Source: Enterobacter asburiae (GTDB taxonomy: Bacteria; Pseudomonadota; Gammaproteobacteria; Enterobacterales; Enterobacteriaceae). Taken from it: a stretch of 64,000 bases of DNA. Position numbers and translations under genes: made by a program. Positions 53,451-63,936 of the stretch are shown here, one piece after another. Position 1 is the stretch's first letter. Every line of letters starts with the position of its first letter. Location of the stretch: assembly GCF_008080435.1 (NCBI RefSeq), contig NZ_VRKN01000001.1, positions 600,891 to 664,890 of the forward strand, written 5' to 3'. A model generated the notes under the pieces. That model saw nothing but the letters and a program-made list of their open reading frames with translations, was not told where the DNA came from and made no database searches.

Positions 53451-56116
53451 TTCAAACCTCTGCTTTTCATGTAACTACCTTTCATTATAGAAATTAACTT
53501 TGAAGCATAATTAGGGTCTGTGGCATATCCTTTATTCTGAAGTCCATGAGCCCATTTTTCAGGATCATCGCTTTCAAATAGTGAGGCGTATCTCTTGTTC
53601 TCAGTTAAGAATCTTGTTCTGTCGGCTATGCTTTCATCAAAAGAGTCATATGCCGCAAATTTATCCTTAATTTTAATGTCACTCCCATTGATATGTTCAG
53701 TGGTCCATATCTCAACAAATTTCTGACCACTTTTAGCTTTTATTCCAAAGAGATTGAAACTATATGTCTTATTGTTTAAATCAACTGGAACCTTACGCCC
53801 ATACCCCGATTCATCAATGGCCTGAGCAGTTGTTATTGCCGCTGGAATTCCTGATTTTTCTTGTTCTTTTAGAGCGGCTTCGTAAACCGCATCAGTAAAC
53901 TGTTGTTTGGTCAGCTTGCTCCAGTCTATATCATGTCGTAGTTTTAGAGCGCCAAGGAACATTATTGGATGCATATGCCATAATGAGGGGCCTAGCTTCT
54001 CCTTGGTGACATCCTGCATCCATGCCATCTTGTCCAGAAAATCTTCACTGTATTTATTCCATTCAGGAGCATCTTTCTTCAGTGCATTCAGGAATGGTTG
54101 CCAGATAGCATCGCCTTTTTTGAAGTACCAGTCGCTGGGATGTTTTACGATTGTTTTCTGAACGACATCACGATAGTCAGGATTATGAAGTGCTCTCCAG
54201 TATTCCATCGGCGAATAATTGTCGCTTCCACTATCAATTTTATCAAGAAGGCGCTGATAATTATGCTTCACCAGTGCATGGCTGGTTCGGGTATCACCGG
54301 TCGCTGCCTCGTAAAGTGAGTTGATAAGGCTGCGGAAGAATCCAACAGGCTGTTTTTTTCCATCCAGGTAATCAAAGCTGGTAGGCTCTGCGGCTTCAGT
54401 TCTGAAACCCAACTTCGCCAAATCATACTGTGACAACAGTTGAGGCTCCGCCTGGCCTTTGGGCACGTAGGCATTTTCAGGCCGCAGCGGCCAGTATTCC
54501 TGTTTTGTTGATTTATCCGTTTCAACTGTGACTTTGTTCAACGGAAGAATGTTTGTCCGAGTTGTTGACGTCGCCCCCTTTGAGAAGGTGCCTTTCGCGA
54601 CGTCTTTTGTGTACAGAGCAAGGCCAGGAGAATACTTCAGCCAGAGTGGGTTTTTCTCCCCCACTTTCTCTGGATTGGTCAGGAATTTTTCCAGGTTATC
54701 GTCCATGCTGGTACATTCAATATGCACCTGATATTTCGCCTCATATCCCCCATCCTTTGGTGCCTGATAGTAGCCCATGTGCCCAATCGAGTCACCGGCC
54801 TTAATAGGGAGAGGTGAACTGAGACTGACTGTTTTATCAAAAACCATGACTTCTTTTGCCGGTGGAACCAAATGCTCCCACCACCCAGGGCCACTTCCTG
54901 GCGCCGGTTTAATGTTGTTATTGTCGACCAGCATCCAGACTCTTTGGCCCGATTTCAGTTTTCCGCTATCCGCATTCAGCGTCGCCAGTCCATAAGTACG
55001 TCCCCCCTGGGTGGCGGTGAGGGTAGTATCTGAGGCATCCCAAGTAACAGCAGTCCCTTTGTTGACATTGCCTGCACTCGCTGGCCTCTGGTCGCTGCGG
55101 CTCAAATCCATAATCAACCAGTCGGCCTCTGAATAACCAGAGAGAGTATCCTGAGTTATCCAGTGGATTTTTTTTTCACTTTCATAGGCCGAATACGGCG
55201 CAAGATGCATATACAGGGTGTAGAAATGCAGCCCGCTGGATTCTTTCTCACCTGGTTGAATATAGTGTTTTACCAGGACAAATGACCCCGAAAAACTCAG
55301 CGGACCGGACTCCCAGCCAAGCGTCAGATAATCCTTGCAGACACGATAAGCAACGATTTCCCCATCAGCCATGCAACGTATAGCCTGCTCGCCTTTAAAG
55401 GCAACCGGGAAATCGAATGCCTCCAGAGGGGCTTTGCCACTGAGAGCACACCACGGAGTCGTTGCATGTGTGATATGTATACCGCCATGCCACATCCCGC
55501 TACGGCCAATCGCGTACTGTCCGGTTGACTCCCCACCCAGGTGTGAAAGGATATCCTCCTGACTACCAAATTCACTTCCACGGTTGTTAGAGGGGATCGG
55601 CCAAACGATATTTATTTTCCCCTTTGTAGAGGCTGTACTTTTAGTTTCAGTCGTTGCTCCGGCATAGCGATAAAGTTTATATGCAACACTATTTTCCCTG
55701 TACTCTGGGCCAGGATAAAATCCTCGGTCCTGCACAAAGTCAGACACCCATTTGGTTCCATCGAACATGGTCATATGACCGTCGATATGCTTTCCCACGG
55801 CCTGGATGATAGCAACATCACCGGCTTGTTGGCCTGAGATAGAATATACGCCACCACTAATTACCGTTGTTACACCTTCAACTGGTTTAAAATTATTTTC
55901 AACCAACCATGGTCCGTAATCTTTTGCTGAGTGAATTCCGGAGTTTTTTGCAGAAAGTCCACCAGAAATTAATGCCACTTTTACATAATGCGCACATCTG
56001 GACATTCCGTACTTAAGATTTTTATCTTTGCCGCTATCGAAATTCTTTTTATTTACGGCAGCAATAGCCGCAGCATTTGATTTTAAGGTGCTCAGGGCAG
56101 TGGTTTGATTGAACAT
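53447..56116 (-). CDS. Three-module peptidoglycan hydrolase effector
   Basis: The 889-residue protein has three enzyme-like parts. Residues 36-130 form a Cys-His amidase or CHAP/NlpC-like domain (SRCAHYVKVAL with C41; DGHMTMFDGTKWVSDF with H114). Residues 205-470 resemble an M23 (LytM) endopeptidase with an inserted SH3-like piece (WHGGIHITHA, LYMHLAP, KYQVHIECT), although the usual HxxxD and HxH ligands read HGGIH and QVH. Residues 735-889 are a GH73 glucosaminidase like FlgJ (AITTAQAIDESGYG with E769, SFNLFGIKA). A link of about 560-720 has LWHMHPIMFLGALK. No signal peptide is seen, as expected for T6SS delivery. It lies between a DUF3828 gene and an overlapping immunity-like gene, downstream of vgrG. 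Confidence 0.78.
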   Translation of the reverse strand: MFNQTTALSTLKSNAAAIAAVNKKNFDSGKDKNLKYGMSRCAHYVKVALISGGLSAKNSGIHSAKDYGPWLVENNFKPVEGVTTVISGGVYSISGQQAGDVAIIQAVGKHIDGHMTMFDGTKWVSDFVQDRGFYPGPEYRENSVAYKLYRYAGATTETKSTASTKGKINIVWPIPSNNRGSEFGSQEDILSHLGGESTGQYAIGRSGMWHGGIHITHATTPWCALSGKAPLEAFDFPVAFKGEQAIRCMADGEIVAYRVCKDYLTLGWESGPLSFSGSFVLVKHYIQPGEKESSGLHFYTLYMHLAPYSAYESEKKIHWITQDTLSGYSEADWLIMDLSRSDQRPASAGNVNKGTAVTWDASDTTLTATQGGRTYGLATLNADSGKLKSGQRVWMLVDNNNIKPAPGSGPGWWEHLVPPAKEVMVFDKTVSLSSPLPIKAGDSIGHMGYYQAPKDGGYEAKYQVHIECTSMDDNLEKFLTNPEKVGEKNPLWLKYSPGLALYTKDVAKGTFSKGATSTTRTNILPLNKVTVETDKSTKQEYWPLRPENAYVPKGQAEPQLLSQYDLAKLGFRTEAAEPTSFDYLDGKKQPVGFFRSLINSLYEAATGDTRTSHALVKHNYQRLLDKIDSGSDNYSPMEYWRALHNPDYRDVVQKTIVKHPSDWYFKKGDAIWQPFLNALKKDAPEWNKYSEDFLDKMAWMQDVTKEKLGPSLWHMHPIMFLGALKLRHDIDWSKLTKQQFTDAVYEAALKEQEKSGIPAAITTAQAIDESGYGRKVPVDLNNKTYSFNLFGIKAKSGQKFVEIWTTEHINGSDIKIKDKFAAYDSFDESIADRTRFLTENKRYASLFESDDPEKWAHGLQNKGYATDPNYASKLISIMKGSYMKSRGLK

Positions 56117-56128
56117 TGTGTCTCTCCG

Positions 56129-56611
56129 TTAGTTCTCGTTGCAATGACCTGTTTTTCTGGATATGAATTTCACCGAATTTATTAGCCATTTATCATTTTT
56201 GAGAACAAGGCCGATATCATATTTTGATTCACTATCAGCATGTCCAAGCGTTAACTCAACTGCAACATTATTATTGCTCACGGAAAATGTTTTAATCTCG
56301 ATTTCATTAACCCAGTCAGGACATATTTCCTGAGCGTTGATAAAATAATCAGCCCCGGTATCATTGTCACTGTTAAGTTGCTGAAGATGTTGTGTCGTAT
56401 AGCTATCAATTGCGTTCTGGCTTTTCTCTGCACCACTCCCCACATCAGGATCATTCCAGGCAGAGAGATAATCAGAGTAAAACGCTTTAACAACGAACTC
56501 TGGACTTTTCGTATCGAGCGTTGGGTTGTTATTGTCTCCAAAACTGAGGCTTGAGAATATTGCGAAAACAAAAGCCAATAATAACAATATTTTTTTGAGG
56601 TTTGATTTCAT
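56129..56611 (-). CDS. DUF3828-type periplasmic protein, likely immunity
   Basis: The 160-residue protein has a signal peptide (KKILLLLAFVFAIFSSLSFG) and the DUF3828 pattern (FVVKAFYSDYLSAWNDPDVG, ADYFINAQEICPDW, VELTLGHADSESKYDIGLVL). DUF3828 proteins are small periplasmic proteins often found near T6SS cell-wall effectors. Here it stands between vgrG and the effector gene, 12 bases before the effector start. It may be a second immunity factor for the three-module enzyme. Confidence 0.7.
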   Translation of the reverse strand: MKSNLKKILLLLAFVFAIFSSLSFGDNNNPTLDTKSPEFVVKAFYSDYLSAWNDPDVGSGAEKSQNAIDSYTTQHLQQLNSDNDTGADYFINAQEICPDWVNEIEIKTFSVSNNNVAVELTLGHADSESKYDIGLVLKNDKWLINSVKFISRKTGHCNEN

Positions 56612-56641
56612 AGTATATATCCCCTGTTTACTATTTTTATA

Positions 56642-58999
56642 TCAGTCATTAAATGACTTACTGCTCATTTTATTTTCCTGAGTGATGTCCGTCAGGCTGA
56701 AATTGGGTGTTTCGTTGGGGAGATTTGCGCCTGTGCCTGGCACCAGATAGTCAGACGTTTTCATAATGAACTCACCAGATGAACCATGCTCAATCCCGTT
56801 CTTACTCAGCCTCAGGTAAGACCCGCCACCGTTCAGTATCAGGGTTTCCGGGGTGTTGATAATGATTTCGTTTTCACTACTGGTCACGGTCAGCTGCTGT
56901 TCAGAAAACAGTGCCATTGTGTTGTGCTGAGCCTGAATCTCGATGTCCCCCTGGTTGGCAACCAGCTTCGCCCCTTCTTTATGCACAAACAGACCGAGAG
57001 CTTTTCCTACCGTGACAGACAGATTTTTCATCGCACCGATATCAAGATGTTGACCGGCATTGATCATGGTATTGCAGGTACTGCTGAGCTGAAAGTGTTC
57101 GCCTGAGGTCAGTGCCACCCCCTGCGGAGCACTACCCAGCAGCACCGCAGACTGGAGGTCTTTGATTTTGTCGGTCACAAAACTAATCTGGGTATTGATA
57201 TCACTGACCAGGGCTCCGGCGGCTTCTGCGGCACTGTTCAGGGCCTGCATCTGGCTGTTGGCCTGGTTAATCTGACTTATCGCAGGGGCCATTTCCAGTA
57301 CCGGTCCCTGGGCTTTGGCCTGGGCATCCGCCGTCAGGAACAACCCTTTTGCCGCACGTACAGCGCCATGCTCATCCGTACGCAGTTCAAAACCGGCACC
57401 GCGCTTTTCACGCTGGCCATTGACCAGGTGTCCCATATTCAGCTGCGTTTTGCCGTATTCCGTCGCGAGTTTGATATGCTCTTCCTGGCGCTTATCCTCC
57501 ATCCGCAGCTTATTGTTCGCCGGCGTGCGCCACACGTTCCGCGTATGATTGTCGCTGGTGACAGGGTCCGGATGTTCTGAATCATGCAGGGCATAGGCGA
57601 TGTAGGGCCGATCCGGATCTCCGTTGTCAAAAATGACGGCCACTTCAGTTCCGTCGATAAGCGGAGAGTGGAATCCGTAGGTATCACCGGCATAGGGTTT
57701 AGCCAGTCGCAGCCATAAATAGGCATAACCCTGTTCAGGACTGTTACGGTCAAAGTCCAGTTTCACACGGTAGCGCCCTTCCGGGTCGAGCCAGGAATAG
57801 GTGTCGCCTTTTTGTGTGCTTTCCACCCGGGCAGGCAGCGAGCCGGATATCACCGGACGATTGAGCAATGCCGGACGCCAGCAGACGGTTTCGCTATACG
57901 GGATGCCTTCAAAGGTCAGAGTAAAGCTACTTTTTCGTGAGCCGCTGGTGCGCACCGTGGTGATGACGATGCCTTCTTTGACGGTATCGGGAAGCGTTCC
58001 ATCAGTTTCCAGTACCTGACCAGGAGCCAGATGAGGGCTGGAGGAGTGCCCGGTGACGTGATATTGCGCATTCAGAATGCGTTCGTGACGCAGACGGGCG
58101 AAATACGCTCCGGTCTCTGTGCTTTCAGTATCACCTTCTGTCAGGAAGGGCTCCGCATAATGATACGTTTCCCCGGTGGTGATCCCTTCCTTACTGAAAA
58201 TGCTTTCAGTGCTGTCCTGAGGTTTCAGCGCTTCGCGGTAGTTGTAGTCACGGGTGGCCACACTTCCGCTCACCACATTGTATGCGGTCTGAATATCCCA
58301 GATGCTCTCCTGCCCGCTGTCACTCATCCCGGCCTGGTTGCGTAACGGCAGCGTGACGCCAAACTCATACTGCTCCTGGCTGTCCTGAAAAATCACCACG
58401 TCCTGTTCAAGACGGCTGTCCATTTCATAGCGCCAGTAAATGCCCACCTCCGCCAGCAGGCGCTGAATAAACTCAAGATCGGTTTCCCGCCACTGGGTGA
58501 TGAGTTCCCGGGATGGATACTCCCGGGAGAGCCGGAACTCAAAATCAGGCCCTTCCAGACCGTGTTTACGCAGTACCTGTTCAACCACCTCAATAACCGA
58601 CTGATTGAGGTAGATCTCGCTCCCTTTCGTATAGTCCAGAAGGGCAATACGGGGAACGATCGTCAGCGCGTAACGGGTATCCTCACTGGACGTGGATATC
58701 CGGCGAAATGACTCCACCACCCCATAAACCGTCCTGACCGGCAGCGCCGGTGTTCCGTCAAACACGGGGGTCTGGAAAGTGAATGACGCTGGTTTCAGCA
58801 GTAACGCGTCGCAGGCAATATCCGCAGAGGAGCAGGTGACCGCCACGTCATAGCGCCAGGGCTGGCTGAGTGATTCAACCGCGCTGTAACGCAACACATC
58901 CAGGAAATGGCTGCATTCATGCACATCAACCCTGTACCGTGATTGCCCTAAAAGCTGTTGCACCACGCTGGTAGCCTTGTTGATCAGGGAACTGCTCAT
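56642..58999 (-). CDS. vgrG: T6SS spike protein VgrG (second copy)
   Basis: The 785-residue protein has the same core as the copy at 38711-41125 (YLNQSVIEVVEQVLRKHGLE, ITQWRETDLEFIQRLLAEVG, RYRVKLDFDRNSPEQGYAYL) and a DUF2345 needle. It ends in a different short tail (TNLP-like GTGANLPNETPNFSLTDITQ, SSKSFND) that could dock the adjacent effector. The start overlaps the clpV stop by four bases. The two vgrG genes probably diverged after duplication, each keeping its own cargo module. Confidence 0.95.
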   Translation of the reverse strand: MSSSLINKATSVVQQLLGQSRYRVDVHECSHFLDVLRYSAVESLSQPWRYDVAVTCSSADIACDALLLKPASFTFQTPVFDGTPALPVRTVYGVVESFRRISTSSEDTRYALTIVPRIALLDYTKGSEIYLNQSVIEVVEQVLRKHGLEGPDFEFRLSREYPSRELITQWRETDLEFIQRLLAEVGIYWRYEMDSRLEQDVVIFQDSQEQYEFGVTLPLRNQAGMSDSGQESIWDIQTAYNVVSGSVATRDYNYREALKPQDSTESIFSKEGITTGETYHYAEPFLTEGDTESTETGAYFARLRHERILNAQYHVTGHSSSPHLAPGQVLETDGTLPDTVKEGIVITTVRTSGSRKSSFTLTFEGIPYSETVCWRPALLNRPVISGSLPARVESTQKGDTYSWLDPEGRYRVKLDFDRNSPEQGYAYLWLRLAKPYAGDTYGFHSPLIDGTEVAVIFDNGDPDRPYIAYALHDSEHPDPVTSDNHTRNVWRTPANNKLRMEDKRQEEHIKLATEYGKTQLNMGHLVNGQREKRGAGFELRTDEHGAVRAAKGLFLTADAQAKAQGPVLEMAPAISQINQANSQMQALNSAAEAAGALVSDINTQISFVTDKIKDLQSAVLLGSAPQGVALTSGEHFQLSSTCNTMINAGQHLDIGAMKNLSVTVGKALGLFVHKEGAKLVANQGDIEIQAQHNTMALFSEQQLTVTSSENEIIINTPETLILNGGGSYLRLSKNGIEHGSSGEFIMKTSDYLVPGTGANLPNETPNFSLTDITQENKMSSKSFND

Positions 59000-61668
59000 G
59001 CCGACTCCCCTTCTGCCTGTGCGTCAAACGCCAGCACAATGCCCTCTTCTTCATCCCAGGTCAGCTGTAGAGAGGACGGTTTTTGTTTTGCCGCCATATG
59101 GCTTAATAACTGCTGGCTCAGAACCGGCAGGATCTGCTGGTTAAGCAGGCTGTCCACGTTGCGGGCACCGGTATCCGGCAGCAGGCACGCCTTCGTCAGC
59201 GTGTCGATGAGACTTTCTCCAGTGTGAGTGGAGATACCATAGTGGCGTTGCAGGCGCGTGCTCACCTGTGCCAGCTTGATGCCGACGATGGTGCGCATGG
59301 CATCCATTGCCAGCGGGTGGTATATCACCGTCTGGAAGCGAGCCAGCAGTGCTGGCTGGAAATGATCGCGCAGGATCGGGCGTAACAACTCATGCAGGTC
59401 GCTCTCAGTGGCTTCTGGCTGCTCTTCCAGTAAATGCATCAGCGGGTCACTGCCCAGGTTGGACGTCATCAGGATCACGGTATTGCGGAAATCAATTTCA
59501 CGCCCTTCCCCGTCCCGCATAAAGCCCCGGTCAAAGACCTGATAAAACAGGTTCATCACATCCCGGTGGGCCTTCTCCACTTCATCGAGCAGCACCACGC
59601 TGTACGGCCGCTTACGGACTGCCTCGGTGAGAATGCCGCCCTGACCGTAGCCGACGTAGCCAGGAGGAGAACCCTTGAGCTGGGAGACAGTATGCGGCTC
59701 CTGGTACTCGGAGAGGTTGATGGTGATAAGGGATTTCTCTCCGCCAAAGAGTTCATCCGCCAGCGCCAGCGCGGTTTCGGTCTTGCCTGTGCCGCTCGGA
59801 CCAACCAGCAGGAACACACCCTGCGGACCGTTCTCCGGGGCGAGGCCTGTTTTCGACGCACGCAGGCGCTGTGCGATGGCATTCAGCGCCGCATCCTGGC
59901 CCACCACGCGTTTGCCGAGGTTATTCTCCAGGCGCAGCAGCTCCGTCTGCTCATCCTTCATCAGCGAGGAGAGCGGCACGCCGGTCCAGTCGGCGATGAC
60001 CGTGGCAACGGTTCGCGCATCCACGTCTAGGCCCAGCAGCGGATTGTTTCGCTGCACGATAGTGAGTTGCGTCTGCAGGTCACTAATTTCTGCCTGGCGG
60101 GAGATATCCGTGCGGCAGGCGAGCAGTTCTTCCGTCAGCTTCAGCTCCTGGCCGTACTGCGTTTCCCGCTCGTCGAGCTGCAGGATAATGCAGATTTCAT
60201 CCTGTTCGATGGCGGCCAGACGTTCGCCGTGAGCGCTGTTGCCCACCGCGATATCTTCCAGCAGCGCCTGTTTCTCCATATCCAGCGCCGTGAGCTGCGC
60301 TTTAAGACAGGTCAGCTGTTCCGGCACCGTATCCAGGCTCATGCGGATACGGGCGGAGGCGGTGTCCAGCAGGTCCACCGCCTTGTCCGGCAGCTGACGA
60401 CCGGTGAGGTAACGTCTGGAGAGCGTGACGGCCGCCTTTACTGCCTCATCGGTAATATGCACCCCGTGGTGCTCTGCGTAGCGTGACTTGAGGCCGCGCA
60501 GCATAAGGCAGGCGGTGTCGTCGTCCGGCTCGTCCACTTTGACCATCTGGAAGCGGCGCTCCAGGGCAGCGTCACGTTCGAAGTACTGCTTATATTCACT
60601 CCAGGTAGTGGCCGCTATGGTCCTAAGTTCGCCTCGCGCCAGCGCCGGTTTCAGCAGGTTGGCCGCATCTGCCCCGCCCGCCTGATTACCCGCCCCGATA
60701 ATGGTGTGGGCTTCGTCAATGAAAAGGAGAACCGGCAGCGGCGACTGCTGTATCGCCTCGATGATGTTTTTCAGGCGCTGCTCGAATTCACCTTTGACAC
60801 CCGCTCCCGCCTGAAGCAAACCCAGATCCAGTGTCCTGACAATGACGGGCTTAAGACTTTCGGGCACATTGCCCTCTGCAATACGTAGCGCCAGGCCTTC
60901 AACCAGGGCCGTTTTGCCAACGCCTGGCTCACCCACCAGAATGGGGTTGTTCTTACGTCGTCTGGAGAGAATATCCACCATCTGGCGGATTTCGTTATCG
61001 CGTCCAAAGACCGGGTCAATCTTTCCTTCCCGGGCACGGGCGGTCACATCAACTGTAAAACGATTGAGAACGGACTCTTCCTGTGAAACGGCAGGCTGTG
61101 CACTTCCGCCTTCAGCCTGGTTTTGTGCTTCATGTTGTAACGGTGCCGCCCGGCCAATAATGCTGACATTGCCAGGCTGTTCACTGAGCGCAGCCTCATG
61201 CCGCTCATCCGACTGGGCTTCCAGCAAGGAACGTAAACTTTCCAGCTGGCTGGTGGTCAGCGTCATCAAAGGCCAGAGGCCATCGCAGCGCGTCAGCCCT
61301 GACGTTTCAATCATGGCCGTGAGCAAATGTATGCTGCGGATCTGCTCATCTCCGGCGAGTGTGGCTGCAAGCCAGGCCTGTTTCAGCAGCATCTGGAGGG
61401 AAGCAGAAAGCTCCGGGCGTGTGCGAACTGAACGAGGCTGTGCATCCAGCCAGCTCAGGAGTGACTGCCAGACGGCATCCATATCCCATTCATAGCGGCG
61501 AGCAAGAACGGTCAGGTCACCTTCCCCCTGTTCCAGCAGTTTCAGCAGCCAGTGCTCAGGCGTGATTTCTGCATGCGCACGGGTCTGACATAAAGATGCA
61601 GCCCCTTCCAGTGCTCTGGCGCAGTAAGGGTTAAGTCGTCGTAGCAGGACTGCTGAATGATGTTCCAT
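58996..61668 (-). CDS. clpV: T6SS AAA+ ATPase ClpV (TssH)
   Basis: The 890-residue protein has an N-terminal ClpB-like domain, a first AAA module with Walker [14 protein letters not shown] and Walker [10 protein letters not shown], a shortened middle domain, and a second AAA module with [16 protein letters not shown] and [15 protein letters not shown]. ClpV disassembles the contracted TssBC sheath. It is followed by vgrG with an overlap and preceded by hcp after a terminator, so it may have its own promoter within the 163-base gap. Confidence 0.96.
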   Translation of the reverse strand: MEHHSAVLLRRLNPYCARALEGAASLCQTRAHAEITPEHWLLKLLEQGEGDLTVLARRYEWDMDAVWQSLLSWLDAQPRSVRTRPELSASLQMLLKQAWLAATLAGDEQIRSIHLLTAMIETSGLTRCDGLWPLMTLTTSQLESLRSLLEAQSDERHEAALSEQPGNVSIIGRAAPLQHEAQNQAEGGSAQPAVSQEESVLNRFTVDVTARAREGKIDPVFGRDNEIRQMVDILSRRRKNNPILVGEPGVGKTALVEGLALRIAEGNVPESLKPVIVRTLDLGLLQAGAGVKGEFEQRLKNIIEAIQQSPLPVLLFIDEAHTIIGAGNQAGGADAANLLKPALARGELRTIAATTWSEYKQYFERDAALERRFQMVKVDEPDDDTACLMLRGLKSRYAEHHGVHITDEAVKAAVTLSRRYLTGRQLPDKAVDLLDTASARIRMSLDTVPEQLTCLKAQLTALDMEKQALLEDIAVGNSAHGERLAAIEQDEICIILQLDERETQYGQELKLTEELLACRTDISRQAEISDLQTQLTIVQRNNPLLGLDVDARTVATVIADWTGVPLSSLMKDEQTELLRLENNLGKRVVGQDAALNAIAQRLRASKTGLAPENGPQGVFLLVGPSGTGKTETALALADELFGGEKSLITINLSEYQEPHTVSQLKGSPPGYVGYGQGGILTEAVRKRPYSVVLLDEVEKAHRDVMNLFYQVFDRGFMRDGEGREIDFRNTVILMTSNLGSDPLMHLLEEQPEATESDLHELLRPILRDHFQPALLARFQTVIYHPLAMDAMRTIVGIKLAQVSTRLQRHYGISTHTGESLIDTLTKACLLPDTGARNVDSLLNQQILPVLSQQLLSHMAAKQKPSSLQLTWDEEEGIVLAFDAQAEGESA

Positions 61669-61789
61669 GTCGTTCCCTCTTGTTCAGGCACGCTACCGCC
61701 CCTGGCCGTCAACCGATGCCCATAAGGTTCATGCCAATAAATTGTGAGACTGCTCTGCAAAGCGTCCGTCTGACAGGCGCTGTGCGGAG

Positions 61790-61825
61790 CAAAACAAAAA
61801 GGCGGACAGAAGTGATCTGCCCGCC
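61790..61825 (-). terminator. Rho-independent terminator after hcp
   Basis: On the minus strand GGCGGGCAGA pairs with TCTGTCCGCC (one G-U pair) around a 5-base loop and is followed by TTTTTGTTTTG. It starts 6 bases after the hcp stop. Partial termination here would make hcp mRNA more abundant than the downstream clpV-vgrG transcript, which suits the need for many Hcp subunits. Confidence 0.85.
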
Positions 61826-61831
61826 AGGGTC

Positions 61832-62323
61832 TTACGCTGTGGTGCGTTCGTTCCAGGAATCGGAATGAATGATGTTGCCGTCTTTGTAGGTCCAGGTGAT
61901 TTTTTCGTAGCGCAGCTCGATCTGCTCAAGGTGGTTATGCTTCTCGAAAGAAGGATCCTTGATGTCGTGCATTTTCGGTGCAACTTTCACCAGCTTGACG
62001 TTTTCCAGTTTGGTGTTGAAATACTCAACTTCCTGGCCTGCGTCGTTGATTTTGTACCACTTGAATTCAGCAGACTTCAGGGTCTGGCCCGTGGTCACGG
62101 CTTTGTAAAGGTACGGGCTGGAAGAGTCGATCTCTTTGGTAAACAGGAACGGCGTGTGAATACGGGTTCCGGTCAGTTTGCCAGTATTGTTATCGGTCGG
62201 GATGTACAGCTTGTGTTCCTGAGCAACGACCTCGATGCTTCCTTCACGATCTTTCACATCTACGGAACCCTTGATGTCAGCGCCGCCATCGTCTTTCAGC
62301 CACAGATAAACTGGAATTGCCAT
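61832..62323 (-). CDS. hcp: T6SS tube protein Hcp (TssD)
   Basis: The 163-residue protein has the Hcp fold pattern (MAIPVYLWLKDDGGADIKGS, EHKLYIPTDNNTGKLTGTRI, THFV-like TPFLFTKEIDSSSPYLYKAV, and a C-terminal WTYKDGNIIHSDSWNERTTA). Hcp hexamers stack into the inner tube that is fired from the cell and also carry small effectors. There is no C-terminal toxin extension. It starts 2 bases after the OmpA-family gene. Confidence 0.96.
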   Translation of the reverse strand: MAIPVYLWLKDDGGADIKGSVDVKDREGSIEVVAQEHKLYIPTDNNTGKLTGTRIHTPFLFTKEIDSSSPYLYKAVTTGQTLKSAEFKWYKINDAGQEVEYFNTKLENVKLVKVAPKMHDIKDPSFEKHNHLEQIELRYEKITWTYKDGNIIHSDSWNERTTA

Positions 62324-62325
62324 GT

Positions 62326-63936
62326 TTACTTCTCCATTTCTTGAGTTGAAACGTCACGTACATCCTGTGACGCATGTTTTGCGCCTGGCAGACGACAGGC
62401 GTCAGCCTGCGGTACCAGACTGATTTCGACACGCCGGTTATGCGCACGGCCATCAGGTGTGTCGTTTGATGCAATCGGTCGGCTGTCACCGTATCCCTGC
62501 ACGGCAAAACAGCTTTCAGGTACGTCTCCGGTATCACGCATCCAGTTACGGACGGCCTCCGCTCGTTGTAAAGACAGGGTCTGGTTGAGCTGAACGCTGC
62601 CGGTATTGTCTGTGTGGCCGCTGACCACGATAAGCCAGCCTGGTCTGGCTTTGATCCCCACCAGTGCGTTGACGAGTATTTTGGTAGAGCCGTCTTTGAG
62701 TGCCGATTTGCCGGAATCAAACAGCGACATGCTGTCGAGTCGTACAATTTTGGGTACCGGTTTTGGTTCAGGGGTGGGTGGTGGTGTCCAGGTATCGATA
62801 GCCTGCTGCAAGGCCAGCCACAGGCGTTGCCCCGGGTAATAGCCCAGGCTGTAACGTAAAGGCTCTCCCTGACGCTGCCAGCGCTCAAGCAGGAGCGCAT
62901 CCTGTTTCAGGGCGGCGAATGATTCCGCCTTAGGACGGTAATGGTTCATCGGGATAGCATTCCAGCGCTGTAAATCGGTGCTTACCTGACGGATCAGATC
63001 ACGATTGTTAAGCACAGAAGTCCCCAATGCGGTCAGGACACACAGCCACATCAGCAGAACCAGACAACGGGTACGCTGGCCTCCCTGTACCGTCGACGCA
63101 AAAGGTGCCAGTAGCGGCAGAACCGCATCCGGGAACAAGCTTGCCGGGGCTGTCTGCCCTGACTTTCGGGAAAACTGCAAACAGGTGCGGGAACAGAGCC
63201 AGTCGGACCAGACTGACTGTGTCTCAGTAAGGACGGTACCGAGGCGCATTGCCACGGAAAATGCTCGTTCAGGAGGCGTTAACCGATCAGGCTTTTCAAG
63301 CTCATCAGCCAGCGTATTACGGATAAAGGAAAATGCCTCGCTGACGGCTGGCAGTGCCAGGATATTGTCTTCCGCCTGCTGCCAGTCAATGAATGCCTGC
63401 GGCGAATCATTAACCGGACAGACAATCGGCTTATCACCCCGAACGATAATCCACGGCGTTTCAGGCCCGGAAAATTCTGCACTCAACACAACCGGCAGTG
63501 TGAAACCCGTCAGGGATTTAATCTGCTTACACTGCTGGCGGAGCGTTTTCAGTGCGGAACGAAGAACGGCTTCATCCTGATGATGGTCTGGCAGGCAACG
63601 GTACATCACCGAGAGCTGACCGACCTGGCGGGGGAACTGCGTCTGGATACTGCGGACAACGTCAGTTAACTGGCTGACGTCACTGGCCCGTAGCCACCAT
63701 CCCTGGGCTGTTTTACGCAGAGGGCTTCCCTGAAACAGCGCATCCAGCATGTCACCACACACCAGTACAACGGGGCCCTGGGTGTCGGGTAATGGCAGTT
63801 CAGCAGCTGAAACGGTGGCGTCGGATACGGGTTCCTCACGCCGACAGTTTTTAAAGACAGTCCAGCCTGCCAGAAAGAGGATCAGCAGCGTGGTCAGGCC
63901 TTTAAAGACGTTGCCTGTCGGAATATTAGACGTCAA
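62326..63936 (-). CDS. OmpA-family T6SS protein, N-terminus uncertain
   Basis: The 536-residue frame has an N-terminal membrane helix (about residues 12-29, GLTTLLILFLAGWTVF), a middle region, a second membrane helix near residues 295-313, and a C-terminal OmpA peptidoglycan-binding domain (VVSGHTDNTGSVQLNQTLSL, GYGDSRPIASNDTPDGRAHN, RRVEISLVPQ). Such proteins anchor the T6SS membrane complex to the cell wall. The start is an unusual TTG (63934-63936) directly behind an in-frame TAG. It lies inside the repeat at 63931-63970, so the natural N-terminus is probably missing or altered. Confidence 0.8.
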   Translation of the reverse strand: MTSNIPTGNVFKGLTTLLILFLAGWTVFKNCRREEPVSDATVSAAELPLPDTQGPVVLVCGDMLDALFQGSPLRKTAQGWWLRASDVSQLTDVVRSIQTQFPRQVGQLSVMYRCLPDHHQDEAVLRSALKTLRQQCKQIKSLTGFTLPVVLSAEFSGPETPWIIVRGDKPIVCPVNDSPQAFIDWQQAEDNILALPAVSEAFSFIRNTLADELEKPDRLTPPERAFSVAMRLGTVLTETQSVWSDWLCSRTCLQFSRKSGQTAPASLFPDAVLPLLAPFASTVQGGQRTRCLVLLMWLCVLTALGTSVLNNRDLIRQVSTDLQRWNAIPMNHYRPKAESFAALKQDALLLERWQRQGEPLRYSLGYYPGQRLWLALQQAIDTWTPPPTPEPKPVPKIVRLDSMSLFDSGKSALKDGSTKILVNALVGIKARPGWLIVVSGHTDNTGSVQLNQTLSLQRAEAVRNWMRDTGDVPESCFAVQGYGDSRPIASNDTPDGRAHNRRVEISLVPQADACRLPGAKHASQDVRDVSTQEMEK

